Positions 7,868 through 13,854 of a stretch of 13,854 nt of DNA are shown piece after piece (positions within the stretch are counted from its first letter, which is position 1; each line of letters starts with the position of its first letter). The stretch lies in NCBI GenBank assembly GCA_024643945.1, contig JAHELX010000093.1, forward strand, positions 1-13,854, given 5' to 3'. The translations under genes and the position numbers were made by a program. This stretch comes from Anaerolineales bacterium (lineage in GTDB: Bacteria > Chloroflexota > Anaerolineae > 4572-78 > NAK82). The notes under the pieces are model-generated. The model saw nothing but the letters and a program-made list of their open reading frames with translations. It did no database searches and had not been told where the DNA came from.

Positions 7868-9646
7868 TCATTTGACCGGTTCGATCACGGTCAGCGAGGT
7901 TGGGTCCTGGAACCAAACTTTGGGCTGGTCGGTAATCCATCCTGTAAAGCGATCAGTGCGGTAAGCCTGAACCGCCTCATCGTAAAAGGGGATGATGTAC
8001 ACCACGTCACGATGCAGGATTTCCTGCATCTTCCAGACAATTTCCCGGCGCTTCTCGGGGTCGAGCGCGGTAGCCTGTTGCGCATATAGCGTGTCGTATT
8101 CGGGATTAGAGTAGCCAGTTTCGCTATTCCCGGTCGGAATTTCGTCGGTGAGATGAACACTCAACAGGAAGCCGGGGTCCGGATCAGAGCCCCAACCCCA
8201 CAGGATGATATCAAAGTCGAAGGTGGGGCAGCACACCGAGGTGAGCGCATCCGGGTCGAGCGCCTGGGGCTGGAGCTTGACCCCAATCTGGCTCCAGGTC
8301 TCCGCCAGCAATTCGGCGATACGGGGATTGGTAGAACTGTCGTTGTTCCAGTACAAGCGGAAGGTCAAAGGGTTAGTGCCGTCCGGCATCTCACGGACGC
8401 CATCGCCATCGGTATCGGCGTAGCCAGCCTCGTCGAGGATGCGGTTGGCCTCGTTGATGTCGAAGGGATAATCTTTAATGGTATCGTTGTACCAAACACC
8501 CAGGCCATCGGGGATGAGCGTCAGGCCGGGTGCGCCCAGGCCGAGCAAGACCACGTCAATGATCTTCTGCTTGTCGGTGGCGTAAGCCAGGGCCAGGCGG
8601 ACGTTTCGATCGCGCAGGGCAGGGTGCCCGGAGCAAACGCCGTCCTCAGCCGGGCAATTTTCCGGCGCAACCTGGTTGGGGATGATGTCGTTCAGTTCCG
8701 GTGCCAGCGGCGCGCCGGTAACCAGTTGGACGTTCTGGGCATTGCGCAGAGTAGGAACCGCCGTGTTAGGCATCTCTGTGATCATGTCCACCTGGCCGGT
8801 GACCAGGGCCTGCACCAATGCATCCTGATTGGCAAATGTCTGAAAGACTACTTCGTCAACCTTGGGCGGCGTCAGATAGTGGTCCTTAACCGCCGCCAGA
8901 TAGACGAACTCCCCTTGTTTGTATTCCACCATCTTGAAGGGGCCGCTACCGATCATCTCTGTATTCTCAAATTCGGCGGCGGCGGTGGGGTCATCGTATT
9001 GGGCCCAGATATGTTCGGGTATCACGTACAAGAATATGAGTTGGCTTTCCATATTGGGGATGGCTTCCGACAGCGTGATCACCACCGTGCTGTCGTCGGG
9101 CGCTTCAACACTGTCAAAGTACTCGGTATAAACGGGCAGATAGGGGAAATCTTCGTGGCTCTGGTAGAAATTGTACGAAAAGACGATGTCTTTGGCCGTG
9201 AGAGGTTCCCCATCGTGAAACTTCACGCCCTGGCGAATCGTGAAGGTCCAGACCTTGCCGTCGTCGGAGACATCCCAGCTTTCGGCCAGACCGGGCGTGT
9301 AGGTGCCATCCAGTTGCAGGTCGAACATCGAGTCGTACACCAACTCAAACAGGTCGTAGGCCTCGGACAGGATAGCGGTGCCGGGGTTGAGGGTATCGGG
9401 GCTGCCACCCCAGCCGATGCGGACTACCACGGGCTCTCTGGTCTCAGGCGGTGCTTCGGTGGCGGCTGGCTGGGGAGCCTCCGTCGCAGCCGGTGCTTCG
9501 GTAGCGGCCGCTTGGGGAGCCTCTGTCACGGCCGGTGCTTCGGTGACGGCCGGCTGGGGAGCCTCCGTCGGGGCGGGGCCAGCGCAAGCCGTTACCACCA
9601 GAGCCAACATCACTATGAGGGGCAAATACCACATTCTGGCAAACAT
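7868..9646 (-). CDS. Lipoprotein substrate-binding protein of peptide/nickel-type ABC importer (SBP_bac_5)
   Basis: A 592-residue extracytoplasmic solute receptor. The start ATG at 9646 is chosen because GGAGGAG lies five bases upstream and it places a signal peptide with lipobox VTAC (lipidated Cys21) at the N-terminus. A longer frame from 9727 would bury this signal. Residues ~24-72 are a low-complexity Thr-Glu-Ala-Pro linker tethering the domain to the membrane. The family-5 domain (~75-592) has the signature words YTPGLAESWDVSDDGKVWTF and RQGVKFHDGEPLTAKDIVFS. A DTDGDG loop around residue ~400, resembling a calcium site, is common in these proteins. Family 5 receptors bind peptides, opines, nickel chelates or glycosides, so the ligand is undetermined. 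The adjacent amidohydrolases and methyltransferase suggest a small amide or N-methyl compound. Confidence 0.93.
   Translation of the reverse strand: MFARMWYLPLIVMLALVVTACAGPAPTEAPQPAVTEAPAVTEAPQAAATEAPAATEAPQPAATEAPPETREPVVVRIGWGGSPDTLNPGTAILSEAYDLFELVYDSMFDLQLDGTYTPGLAESWDVSDDGKVWTFTIRQGVKFHDGEPLTAKDIVFSYNFYQSHEDFPYLPVYTEYFDSVEAPDDSTVVITLSEAIPNMESQLIFLYVIPEHIWAQYDDPTAAAEFENTEMIGSGPFKMVEYKQGEFVYLAAVKDHYLTPPKVDEVVFQTFANQDALVQALVTGQVDMITEMPNTAVPTLRNAQNVQLVTGAPLAPELNDIIPNQVAPENCPAEDGVCSGHPALRDRNVRLALAYATDKQKIIDVVLLGLGAPGLTLIPDGLGVWYNDTIKDYPFDINEANRILDEAGYADTDGDGVREMPDGTNPLTFRLYWNNDSSTNPRIAELLAETWSQIGVKLQPQALDPDALTSVCCPTFDFDIILWGWGSDPDPGFLLSVHLTDEIPTGNSETGYSNPEYDTLYAQQATALDPEKRREIVWKMQEILHRDVVYIIPFYDEAVQAYRTDRFTGWITDQPKVWFQDPTSLTVIEPVK
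9450..9572 (-). repeat. Three 42-bp tandem repeats encoding the TEAP linker
   Basis: Two full 42-bp units at 9450-9491 and 9492-9533 and a third, nearly complete one from 9534 share the word GGTGCTTCGG and GGGGAGCCTC at fixed spacing. On the coding strand they encode repeats of the TEAP type, 14 residues per unit, in the spacer behind the lipidated Cys. The unit is a multiple of three, so copy-number changes would lengthen or shorten the spacer without breaking the frame. Silent differences between copies show that the array is not freshly amplified. Confidence 0.8.
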
Positions 9647-9670
9647 CTTATCTCCTCCTGTGAGAATAGC

Positions 9671-9723
9671 GACCCTTTGGGTCATGGCTGATCGTGAGAC
9701 GCTCACCAGCAAACTGCTGCTGG
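9671..9723 (-). promoter_or_regulatory. Three consecutive small hairpins in the binding-protein leader
   Basis: Going along the transcript: CCAGCA/TGCTGG (9706-9723, six pairs), GTGAG/CTCAC (9694-9706, three-base loop) and GACCC/GGGTC (9671-9683, three-base loop). They lie between the proximal promoter candidate and the ribosome binding site at 9652-9658. Three dyads within 53 bases are more than expected by chance. They could be operator half-sites or a structured leader affecting translation of the binding protein. Confidence 0.4.
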
Positions 9724-9800
9724 GCATACTCCAAACCTATGAAACTCTGCTAATCTCTCCACGATAGGGTTCGAGCTTAGGGAGATAGGAAACCGTCAGA

Positions 9801-9829
9801 CTTAAAGTTAGCCAGGTATAGTATGGCAA
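9801..9829 (-). promoter_or_regulatory. Candidate proximal sigma-70-type promoter of the binding-protein gene
   Basis: On the minus strand TTGCCA (9829-9824, 5 of 6 to TTGACA) and TTTAAG (9806-9801, 4 of 6 to TATAAT) are 17 bases apart. This would give a leader of roughly 150 bases before the ATG at 9646. The match is fair, weaker than the distal promoter at 10181-10209. Confidence 0.4.
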
Positions 9830-9859
9830 AGCTAGGTTACCTGATGGTCAAGTTGCCAG

Positions 9860-9949
9860 TTAGGTGCCATTACGGAAAAGAGGTAGGTCCGCGTTGGTTT
9901 TGCGACTGTGAGGAAATGGGCCACACTGGCAGCCTAAACCAGCCCACAT
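9860..9949 (-). CDS. Possible 29-residue leader peptide or small protein
   Basis: ATG at 9949 is preceded by AAGGAG with a five-base spacer (AAGGAGATTGTATG), an ideal ribosome binding site, and the frame runs 29 codons to TAA at 9862-9860. The peptide begins MWAGLGCQCGPF and ends with LPLFRNGT. It has a Cys-x-Cys pair, is basic in the middle and has no membrane segment. It lies in the long leader downstream of the distal promoter and ahead of the binding-protein gene, so a regulatory leader peptide is possible. No family is recognised, and a short ORF with a fair start can arise by chance, so confidence is low. Confidence 0.25.
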   Translation of the reverse strand: MWAGLGCQCGPFPHSRKTNADLPLFRNGT

Positions 9950-10050
9950 ACAATCTCCTTTGCCGAGGCCAAGTCTGATGAATTGGTTGGTTGGTCGCTG
10001 AAATAGCTGTGTACAACCTGTGCACTTGGCTCATCAAGCAACTGAGTCGG

Positions 10051-10173
10051 CCATAACTGGTCTTCGCTAACTGGTTGGGCTGGCAGCTCACTCGCGCCAG
10101 GTATTTAGGCCGCTCCATGGGGAGGAGTGGGGCAAACACTTTATTTGCGGATCTAGCGAAGAACCCAGTTAGG
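10051..10173 (-). ncRNA. Candidate structured leader RNA with long closing stem and three inner hairpins
   Basis: The predicted transcript from the distal promoter starts near 10174. Bases 10173-10154 then pair with 10051-10069: CCTAACTGG with CCAGTTATGG (one bulged U), a two-base bulge, and TCTTCGCTA with TAGCGAAGA, giving about 18 pairs. The enclosed 84 bases can form three hairpins: 10144-10148/10132-10136 (GCAAA/TTTGC), 10121-10124/10113-10116 (CTCC/GGAG) and 10094-10100/10080-10087 (CTGGCGC with GCTGCCAG, one bulge). A closing stem at the very 5' end around a multi-hairpin junction is the layout of many riboswitch aptamers or small RNAs. I recognise no known class; T-box and cobalamin motifs were looked for on this strand and not found. 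No covariation evidence is available here. Confidence 0.4.
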
Positions 10174-10180
10174 TAAGTGC

Positions 10181-10209
10181 AATATAACAGAAATATGATG
10201 CAATGTCAA
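10181..10209 (-). promoter_or_regulatory. Near-consensus extended -10 promoter reading toward the transporter genes
   Basis: On the minus strand TTGACA (10209-10204) is followed after exactly 17 bases by TATATT (10186-10181), with TGT immediately before the -10 box, so an extended -10 element is also present. The AT-rich stretch stands out against the surrounding GC-rich DNA. It lies 46 bp downstream of the methyltransferase stop. The start of transcription would fall near 10174, about 530 bases ahead of the binding-protein ATG. Confidence 0.75.
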
Positions 10210-10254
10210 TATACACCTCCATTGTTCCGTCGAATTCAAGCCTTCCCACACGGA

Positions 10255-11661
10255 TCAAAAATGTTCGCTCAAAGCGGCTTGGACGATCTCATCCAGGGCG
10301 CTGGATTGATCCTCGGGCAAGGGAGGGACTTCGTGCGTCGATAGGATCCGTTCCACTTCGTGCTGCGCCCGCTCTATCACTGTGGGGCGTCCGGCATCGC
10401 GCCATATCTCCCAACCGATCTCTTGCACCGCGAGTCGTCCTTGCCAGATTTCACCCCCCCGCAGATACTTGACTGTGTGTAGCTCCGCCAGGAAGTTGCG
10501 TGTAGAATCCATCACCTGGGCAATCACCTCAAGCGCCAACGCTTCTTCGTCCACGGCAAAGCCACGCCGTACGCGCTGTACCATGCCCATGATCTCGTTA
10601 TCAATGACCATCTGGACGTCGGATGAAAAGATACCCCCTGCCATCTCCCCCACGCCGGAGAGTTCGTCGGCGCCAGCCAAGGCAGGAACGATGGCATTCA
10701 GCGCACGCTCGTAGCCATTTTGGATGTCAATTGCATACCCACTGCCTGCCAGCCCGTAGACGTTCACCGGCAGGTTATAATGATGCCCGATCTGGACCGT
10801 GGCCGCCGAGGCCAGCCCAATCTCCGGGTTGCCCCAGATGGGTGCGCCGCTGCGCATGTTGAGCACTGCCGGTCGCCCACAATAGATCACCGGGTGCCCG
10901 GGAGCCACCAATTGCACCAGGACAATCGAGGCCAATATCTCTGCATTCTGCTGTGCCAGCGCACCGGCCAACGACATAGGTGCCGTTGCACCCACATTGG
11001 GACAAGGCAACGGCCCAAAGGGCAATCCCCAGCGTGCAATCTCCAATATCGCCTGGACAATGTCTTGCGGGAAGCTGAGCGGGCTGATGGGCGAGACGGC
11101 CAGCGAAACAACCGGCGACTCGCCGAAGACGACGTGTATCATCTCGGCCAGGCGGCGCACCTCTGCTTGTGTCTGGACCCCAGGGCCGTTGATCGGCTTG
11201 AGGGTATGGCGCACTGTCTGATCGAACATGGTCAAGGTCATCACAGGTGGCGGCACGTCACGCGGAGTGTAAAGGGGTGTGATCGTAGTCACGTTATCCA
11301 GGGCATCCAGCAAGCGCGCGCTGTGAGCCACATCGCTGGCTGTCGCCGGCCGCAGGTCAGCGCCTGGCGCGTCGAGCACGTCGCGTGCGCCGCCCAGGTT
11401 GTGAACATGCAACTGACCCGTGCCCAAAGTCACCTGCCCTCCCCGTCCGCGCAGGGTAACCTGCTGAGGACAGCGCTTCAGGCAGGTCTCGACCAGATCG
11501 GGCGGCAGACACACGCGCCCGTGGCTTTCTCGCGCACCGTGATCGAATAGTAGAGTGCGCGCCTCGGCATCGCCTAAGATCACCCCCACCTCGGACAATA
11601 TCCGTAGTGTGGCGTGGTGAATGGTGCGTACCTCGTCCTTTGAGAGGATCGTGAGCGGCAT
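10255..11661 (-). CDS. MttB-superfamily methyltransferase (trimethylamine methyltransferase family, non-pyrrolysine)
   Basis: A 468-residue cytoplasmic protein of the COG5598/MttB superfamily. These TIM-barrel enzymes move a methyl group from a quaternary or tertiary amine to a corrinoid protein. Family features are the N-terminal LSKDEVRTIHHATLRILSEVGV, the central CPNVGATAPMSLAGALAQQNAE with PVIYCGRPA, and the C-terminal LHTVKYLRGGEIW and AVQEIGWEIWRDAGRP. No amber codon interrupts the frame, so it belongs with the non-pyrrolysine members such as MtgB (glycine betaine), MtpB (proline betaine) and MtcB (carnitine), not with true trimethylamine MttB. The ATG at 11661 follows the amidohydrolase stop by eight bases, with a G-rich AGGGGGG just upstream. 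No corrinoid protein, reactivase or MtgA-like second methyltransferase lies in the window, so the acceptor must be encoded elsewhere or the activity differs. Confidence 0.87.
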   Translation of the reverse strand: MPLTILSKDEVRTIHHATLRILSEVGVILGDAEARTLLFDHGARESHGRVCLPPDLVETCLKRCPQQVTLRGRGGQVTLGTGQLHVHNLGGARDVLDAPGADLRPATASDVAHSARLLDALDNVTTITPLYTPRDVPPPVMTLTMFDQTVRHTLKPINGPGVQTQAEVRRLAEMIHVVFGESPVVSLAVSPISPLSFPQDIVQAILEIARWGLPFGPLPCPNVGATAPMSLAGALAQQNAEILASIVLVQLVAPGHPVIYCGRPAVLNMRSGAPIWGNPEIGLASAATVQIGHHYNLPVNVYGLAGSGYAIDIQNGYERALNAIVPALAGADELSGVGEMAGGIFSSDVQMVIDNEIMGMVQRVRRGFAVDEEALALEVIAQVMDSTRNFLAELHTVKYLRGGEIWQGRLAVQEIGWEIWRDAGRPTVIERAQHEVERILSTHEVPPLPEDQSSALDEIVQAALSEHF

Positions 11662-11669
11662 TGTCCCCC

Positions 11670-12845
11670 CTATCTCCAGGTAAGTTCGCCATGCACGAAG
11701 CGCCGGGCAGTCTCGGCTAAGATGGCGGCGCCAATCGGCAGAGCTTCCTCGTCCAGGTCAAAGGTGGAGGTGTGCAAGTAACGCGGCTCGGCGCCAGGTG
11801 GTTTGACACCCAGACGAAACATAGCGCCTTTGGCCGCCTTGGCCATAAAACTGAAATCCTCGGCGCCCATGGTCTTCTGCTCGGTGCCGACCCTATCTCT
11901 CCCCAGAAGCTCGCTCCCGACCTGACGCAGCCAACCGACGACGATGGGATCGTTATAGGTAGCCGGATAGCCGCGTTCAATTTGCAGGTGGTAATCTCCG
12001 CCGAAGGCACGGGTGATCCGCATCGCATGCTCCACCTCCTGAATAAGCTGCTCGCGGACGTCGTCGGCAAAGCTACGCAGGGTGCCCTCAAGATACACCG
12101 CATCGGGAATGATGTTATCGGCGCTGCCGCCCCGAATGACACCCACCGAAACCACGGAGGGTTGCAAAGGTGCTACCCGCCTGGAAGGGAGCGCGTAAAG
12201 CGCATTAAGCACCTGCGACGCCAGCCAGATGGGGTCGAGCGCCTGGTGAGGAAAAGCACCGTGCCCGCCTTGCCCTATAATGTGCGCGCGAAAGGTGTCT
12301 ACAGCCGCGCCGACCCAACCATCTCCCACAGAGACTCGGCCTGTATCCAGTGACCCATCTACGTGCAGGGCAATCACCGCGTCAACCCCTTCCAGCGCAC
12401 CATCGGCGATCATACGCGGAGCTCCACTAATTCCCTCCTCGTCACCCATTTCCTCCGAGGGTTGAAAGAGAAAGCGCACCTGGCCCGGCAGGTTGTGGCG
12501 GCTGAGCAGCGTCGCTGCCCCCAGCAGCATCGTAGTATGGGCATCGTGGCCGCAGGCGTGCATCTGCCCCGGCACCTGTGAGGCGTATTCCACCTCGTTT
12601 TCTTCCTGGATGGGCAGGGCATCCATATCGGCCCGTATGCCGATGACGGGGCCATCGCCTGCTCCCAGATAGCCGACCACGCCCGTCTTGCCGACGCCTA
12701 TCTGCACTTTGAGGCCCAGGTTGTCCAGAATCATCGCAACCAATTCTGCGGTGCGATGAACGTCAAAGCCCAGTTCGGGCTGGCGATGGATGGTTCTGCG
12801 CCACTGGGTCAGTTGTTGCTGTATTTCACGTGCTTCTTTTAACAT
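11670..12845 (-). CDS. M20D-family amidohydrolase (N-acyl amino acid / hippurate hydrolase type)
   Basis: A 391-residue zinc/manganese amidohydrolase, normal length for M20D enzymes such as hippuricase, N-acetyl-L-amino acid deacylase and auxin-conjugate hydrolases. The catalytic domain shows [11 protein letters not shown] (~71-81), [10 protein letters not shown] (C98 and H100 as metal ligands), QPSEEMG (E131, E132) and ALHVDGS (H161). The dimerisation lid domain starts near [16 protein letters not shown] (~190-205), and the last metal ligand is His in LHTSTFD (~360). It cleaves an amide bond between an acyl group and an amino acid or amine in the cytoplasm. The ATG at 12845 has AAGGAG five bases upstream and overlaps the end of the creatininase-type gene by seven bases; the gene ends in TAG. 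The substrate cannot be named from sequence. Confidence 0.92.
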   Translation of the reverse strand: MLKEAREIQQQLTQWRRTIHRQPELGFDVHRTAELVAMILDNLGLKVQIGVGKTGVVGYLGAGDGPVIGIRADMDALPIQEENEVEYASQVPGQMHACGHDAHTTMLLGAATLLSRHNLPGQVRFLFQPSEEMGDEEGISGAPRMIADGALEGVDAVIALHVDGSLDTGRVSVGDGWVGAAVDTFRAHIIGQGGHGAFPHQALDPIWLASQVLNALYALPSRRVAPLQPSVVSVGVIRGGSADNIIPDAVYLEGTLRSFADDVREQLIQEVEHAMRITRAFGGDYHLQIERGYPATYNDPIVVGWLRQVGSELLGRDRVGTEQKTMGAEDFSFMAKAAKGAMFRLGVKPPGAEPRYLHTSTFDLDEEALPIGAAILAETARRFVHGELTWR

Positions 12846-13854
12846 TCCTTCTCCTTGCGCGTGGAGCGTTTCATCTGGCGACGGGCGTGTTGCTCGCGAA
12901 TTTCTCTCAGGATGTTCAATTTCTCCTCAACGGCAGCCGCCAGCCATAAGTGCCCTTTCTCTGCCGTCCCCAGCGTGGCGTCGCCATAAAGCCCACTGGT
13001 CGTGTCGTCGCTCCAGGGAGGATTGGCGATCAACTTTCCTCCCTCGACCCAATCCATATAGTAGTGAGGTGAGCTGATAAAATTGGTCTCGCTGGTAGCG
13101 CGGTCCATATGCACCAGCTCTGGCCGCAAATGCAAGATGTAGCTGGTCTCCAGTTCGCCGCCGTGTCCCATGCCGCCCCTCGCGCTGTGACGATAGCGTT
13201 CCAGAGCCGGGCCGGTCGTATGCAGCCATTCGGTGGCGACGAATACTCCGGGATGGCGTTCACCGGCATATTTGACCACATTGACCAGAAACGAATGGTT
13301 GCCGCCATGTCCATTGGAGAAATAAATCATCTCGGCGCCCAGCTCCACCAACCTATCGACGATTGCCAGGAAGAGATCCTCGAAGACGCGGCCGCCCAGG
13401 TTCAGGGTGCCAGGGAACTCGCGGGTGTGCGTGCTGACGCCGTAAGGCCAGACCGGCAGGCAAAAGACAGTCGCCGGGGCGCTGGCGCTCACCCTTCGGG
13501 CAATGGCGTCGACGATCAGGCTATCGGTGCTCAACGGCAGGTGATACCCGTGCTGCTCGACATGGCCGGTGCTGATCACCACCACTCGAGCCGAGAGATC
13601 GGCGGGAAAATCCAATCCCACCTTGCGCTGATAGGGGACGTCGAGCACCTCCAGGCCGTTGACATTTAAACCCTGCTCGCCATGTCCATTCAGGAAGATA
13701 GTGCGCCTCCCCGCGAGGGACCTACCGGTGAATCCCTGGGTTCTCAACTCGCGGCTTACGCCCAACATCACCCGGCGCAGCAACCCGGGACCCCCGTGCA
13801 GTTGGCCTGAGGGATCTCCATCCGCCCGCCGAAACCCATACGGGATCGGGGGCA
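12839..13854 (-). CDS. Creatininase-family amidohydrolase; frame open through the window edge
   Basis: The last ~260 codons form a complete creatininase-type domain (creatinine amidohydrolase, MftE and related metal-dependent amidases). Expected metal ligands are Glu and His in VEQHG (13558-13550), Asp in LPLSTD (~13525), His in SNGHGGN (~13309) and Glu in GHGGELETS (~13156). [18 protein letters not shown] is the family core. The C-terminus is a very basic, charged tail of ~25 residues. The true start is unclear: the frame has no stop up to 13854. Options are TTG 13615 with AAGG five bases upstream, which gives the usual N-terminal length, ATG 13768, or a start outside the window. Upstream codons encode pieces of a second creatininase. 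It overlaps the M20D gene, so amide hydrolysis steps are probably coupled. Physiological substrate unknown. Confidence 0.82.
   Translation of the reverse strand, partial: PPIPYGFRRADGDPSGQLHGGPGLLRRVMLGVSRELRTQGFTGRSLAGRRTIFLNGHGEQGLNVNGLEVLDVPYQRKVGLDFPADLSARVVVISTGHVEQHGYHLPLSTDSLIVDAIARRVSASAPATVFCLPVWPYGVSTHTREFPGTLNLGGRVFEDLFLAIVDRLVELGAEMIYFSNGHGGNHSFLVNVVKYAGERHPGVFVATEWLHTTGPALERYRHSARGGMGHGGELETSYILHLRPELVHMDRATSETNFISSPHYYMDWVEGGKLIANPPWSDDTTSGLYGDATLGTAEKGHLWLAAAVEEKLNILREIREQHARRQMKRSTRKEKEC
13673..13854 (-). pseudogene. Degenerate remnant of a second creatininase-type domain
   Basis: Upstream of the intact domain, codons in the same frame read PPIPYG (13852-13835), then, after an unrelated-looking stretch, [18 protein letters not shown] and IFLNGHGEQ (to ~13673). 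These match the creatininase order PxxPYG, helix, GF, NGHGGN. Between PIPYGF and LLRR the neighbouring frame reads [16 protein letters not shown]. One extra base after 13832 and one missing base near 13786 would join all parts into one continuous sequence. The HGGN word has become HGEQ. This fits a duplicated creatininase decayed by frameshifts, or sequencing errors at the contig edge. Confidence 0.35.

Larger units (their letters stand above)
9647..10254. other. 608-bp non-coding interval between methyltransferase and binding-protein genes
   Basis: No convincing long coding region is present. The 89-codon frame at 9870-10139 has a GTG start, no ribosome binding site and no recognisable motif. 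The interval holds a near-consensus minus-strand promoter 46 bp past the methyltransferase stop, a long-stem RNA candidate directly downstream of it, a 29-codon ORF with a good ribosome binding site, a second promoter candidate and three small hairpins before the binding-protein gene. No clear intrinsic terminator for the upstream enzyme genes was found, so read-through from them is possible. The region is rich in CCAGTTA/TAACTGG words (9856, 10054, 10069, 10165). Confidence 0.7.

Noticed and set aside
8153..9691. 512-codon open frame on the + strand
   Set aside because: It lies wholly antisense to the binding-protein gene, whose lipobox and family-5 signatures are clear. The predicted product has no recognisable motif and is a shadow of GC-biased codon use.
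9647..9727. 27-codon N-terminal extension of the binding protein
   Set aside because: It would place the lipoprotein signal inside the chain; the ATG at 9646 has a strong ribosome binding site and gives a proper signal peptide.
9881..9893. T-box-like word AGGTAGGTCCGCG on the + strand
   Set aside because: It only loosely resembles the T-box antiterminator word and lies on the strand opposite to the transporter genes; no specifier stem or downstream gene on that strand supports it.
9911..9945. CCACACTGGCAGCC resembling part of a cobalamin riboswitch B12 box
   Set aside because: Wrong strand for the downstream genes and lacking the other conserved cobalamin riboswitch elements, although a corrinoid link would have been attractive.
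9870..10139. 89-codon minus-strand frame in the intergenic interval
   Set aside because: GTG start without a ribosome binding site, no recognisable motif, and it conflicts with the structured RNA candidate and with the better-started 29-codon ORF.
9857..10174. 10-bp direct repeat CCAGTTAGGT at 9856-9865 and 10165-10174
   Set aside because: A 10-base match within 600 bp is near chance expectation, and no element boundaries accompany it.
10720..11550. 276-codon + strand frame
   Set aside because: Antisense to the MttB homologue, which has clear family motifs; the frame is rich in His/Gln/Arg as expected for a shadow.

Overview
The window looks like a chromosomal segment of a moderately GC-rich, free-living bacterium, most likely a member of the Chloroflexota (Anaerolineae-like). 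This assignment is an inference. It rests on the Thr-Glu-Ala-Pro repeat linker behind the lipobox of the binding protein, the mix of non-pyrrolysine MttB, M20D and creatininase-type enzymes, and the base composition. No rRNA, tRNA, CRISPR array, integrase or transposase gene was seen.

Left part (1-3660, + strand): the tail of a probable M23-type peptidase is followed by a potassium module. This module has a KimA-like proton/potassium symporter of the KUP/APC superfamily with its potassium-site residues intact, a compact hairpin element flanked by 8-bp direct repeats, and two adjacent TrkA-type RCK regulatory subunits. A weak hairpin terminator separates it from the convergent operon to the right. 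No TrkH/KtrB channel is present, so the RCK pair sits beside a KimA-type carrier, as in the mycobacterial Rv2690c-CeoB-CeoC neighbourhood.

Right part (3708-13854, all - strand, read right to left): a creatininase-family amidohydrolase (frame open through the window edge, with a degenerate second creatininase ahead of it), an M20D amidohydrolase and an MttB-superfamily methyltransferase form a tight catabolic run. Next comes a 608-bp non-coding interval (9647-10254). It has a near-consensus promoter, a long closing stem with three inner hairpins at the predicted RNA 5' end, a possible 29-codon leader ORF, a second weaker promoter and three small hairpins. Then comes a complete peptide/opine/nickel-type ABC importer: lipoprotein binding protein, a terminator/attenuator, two permeases and two ATPases, overlapping or spaced by a few bases.

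Working model (inference): the importer brings in an N-methylated or amide-linked small molecule. The two amidohydrolases open or deacylate it, and the MttB homologue transfers a methyl group from a quaternary or tertiary amine to a corrinoid protein encoded elsewhere. The most novel part is the structured leader between the enzyme genes and the transporter genes.
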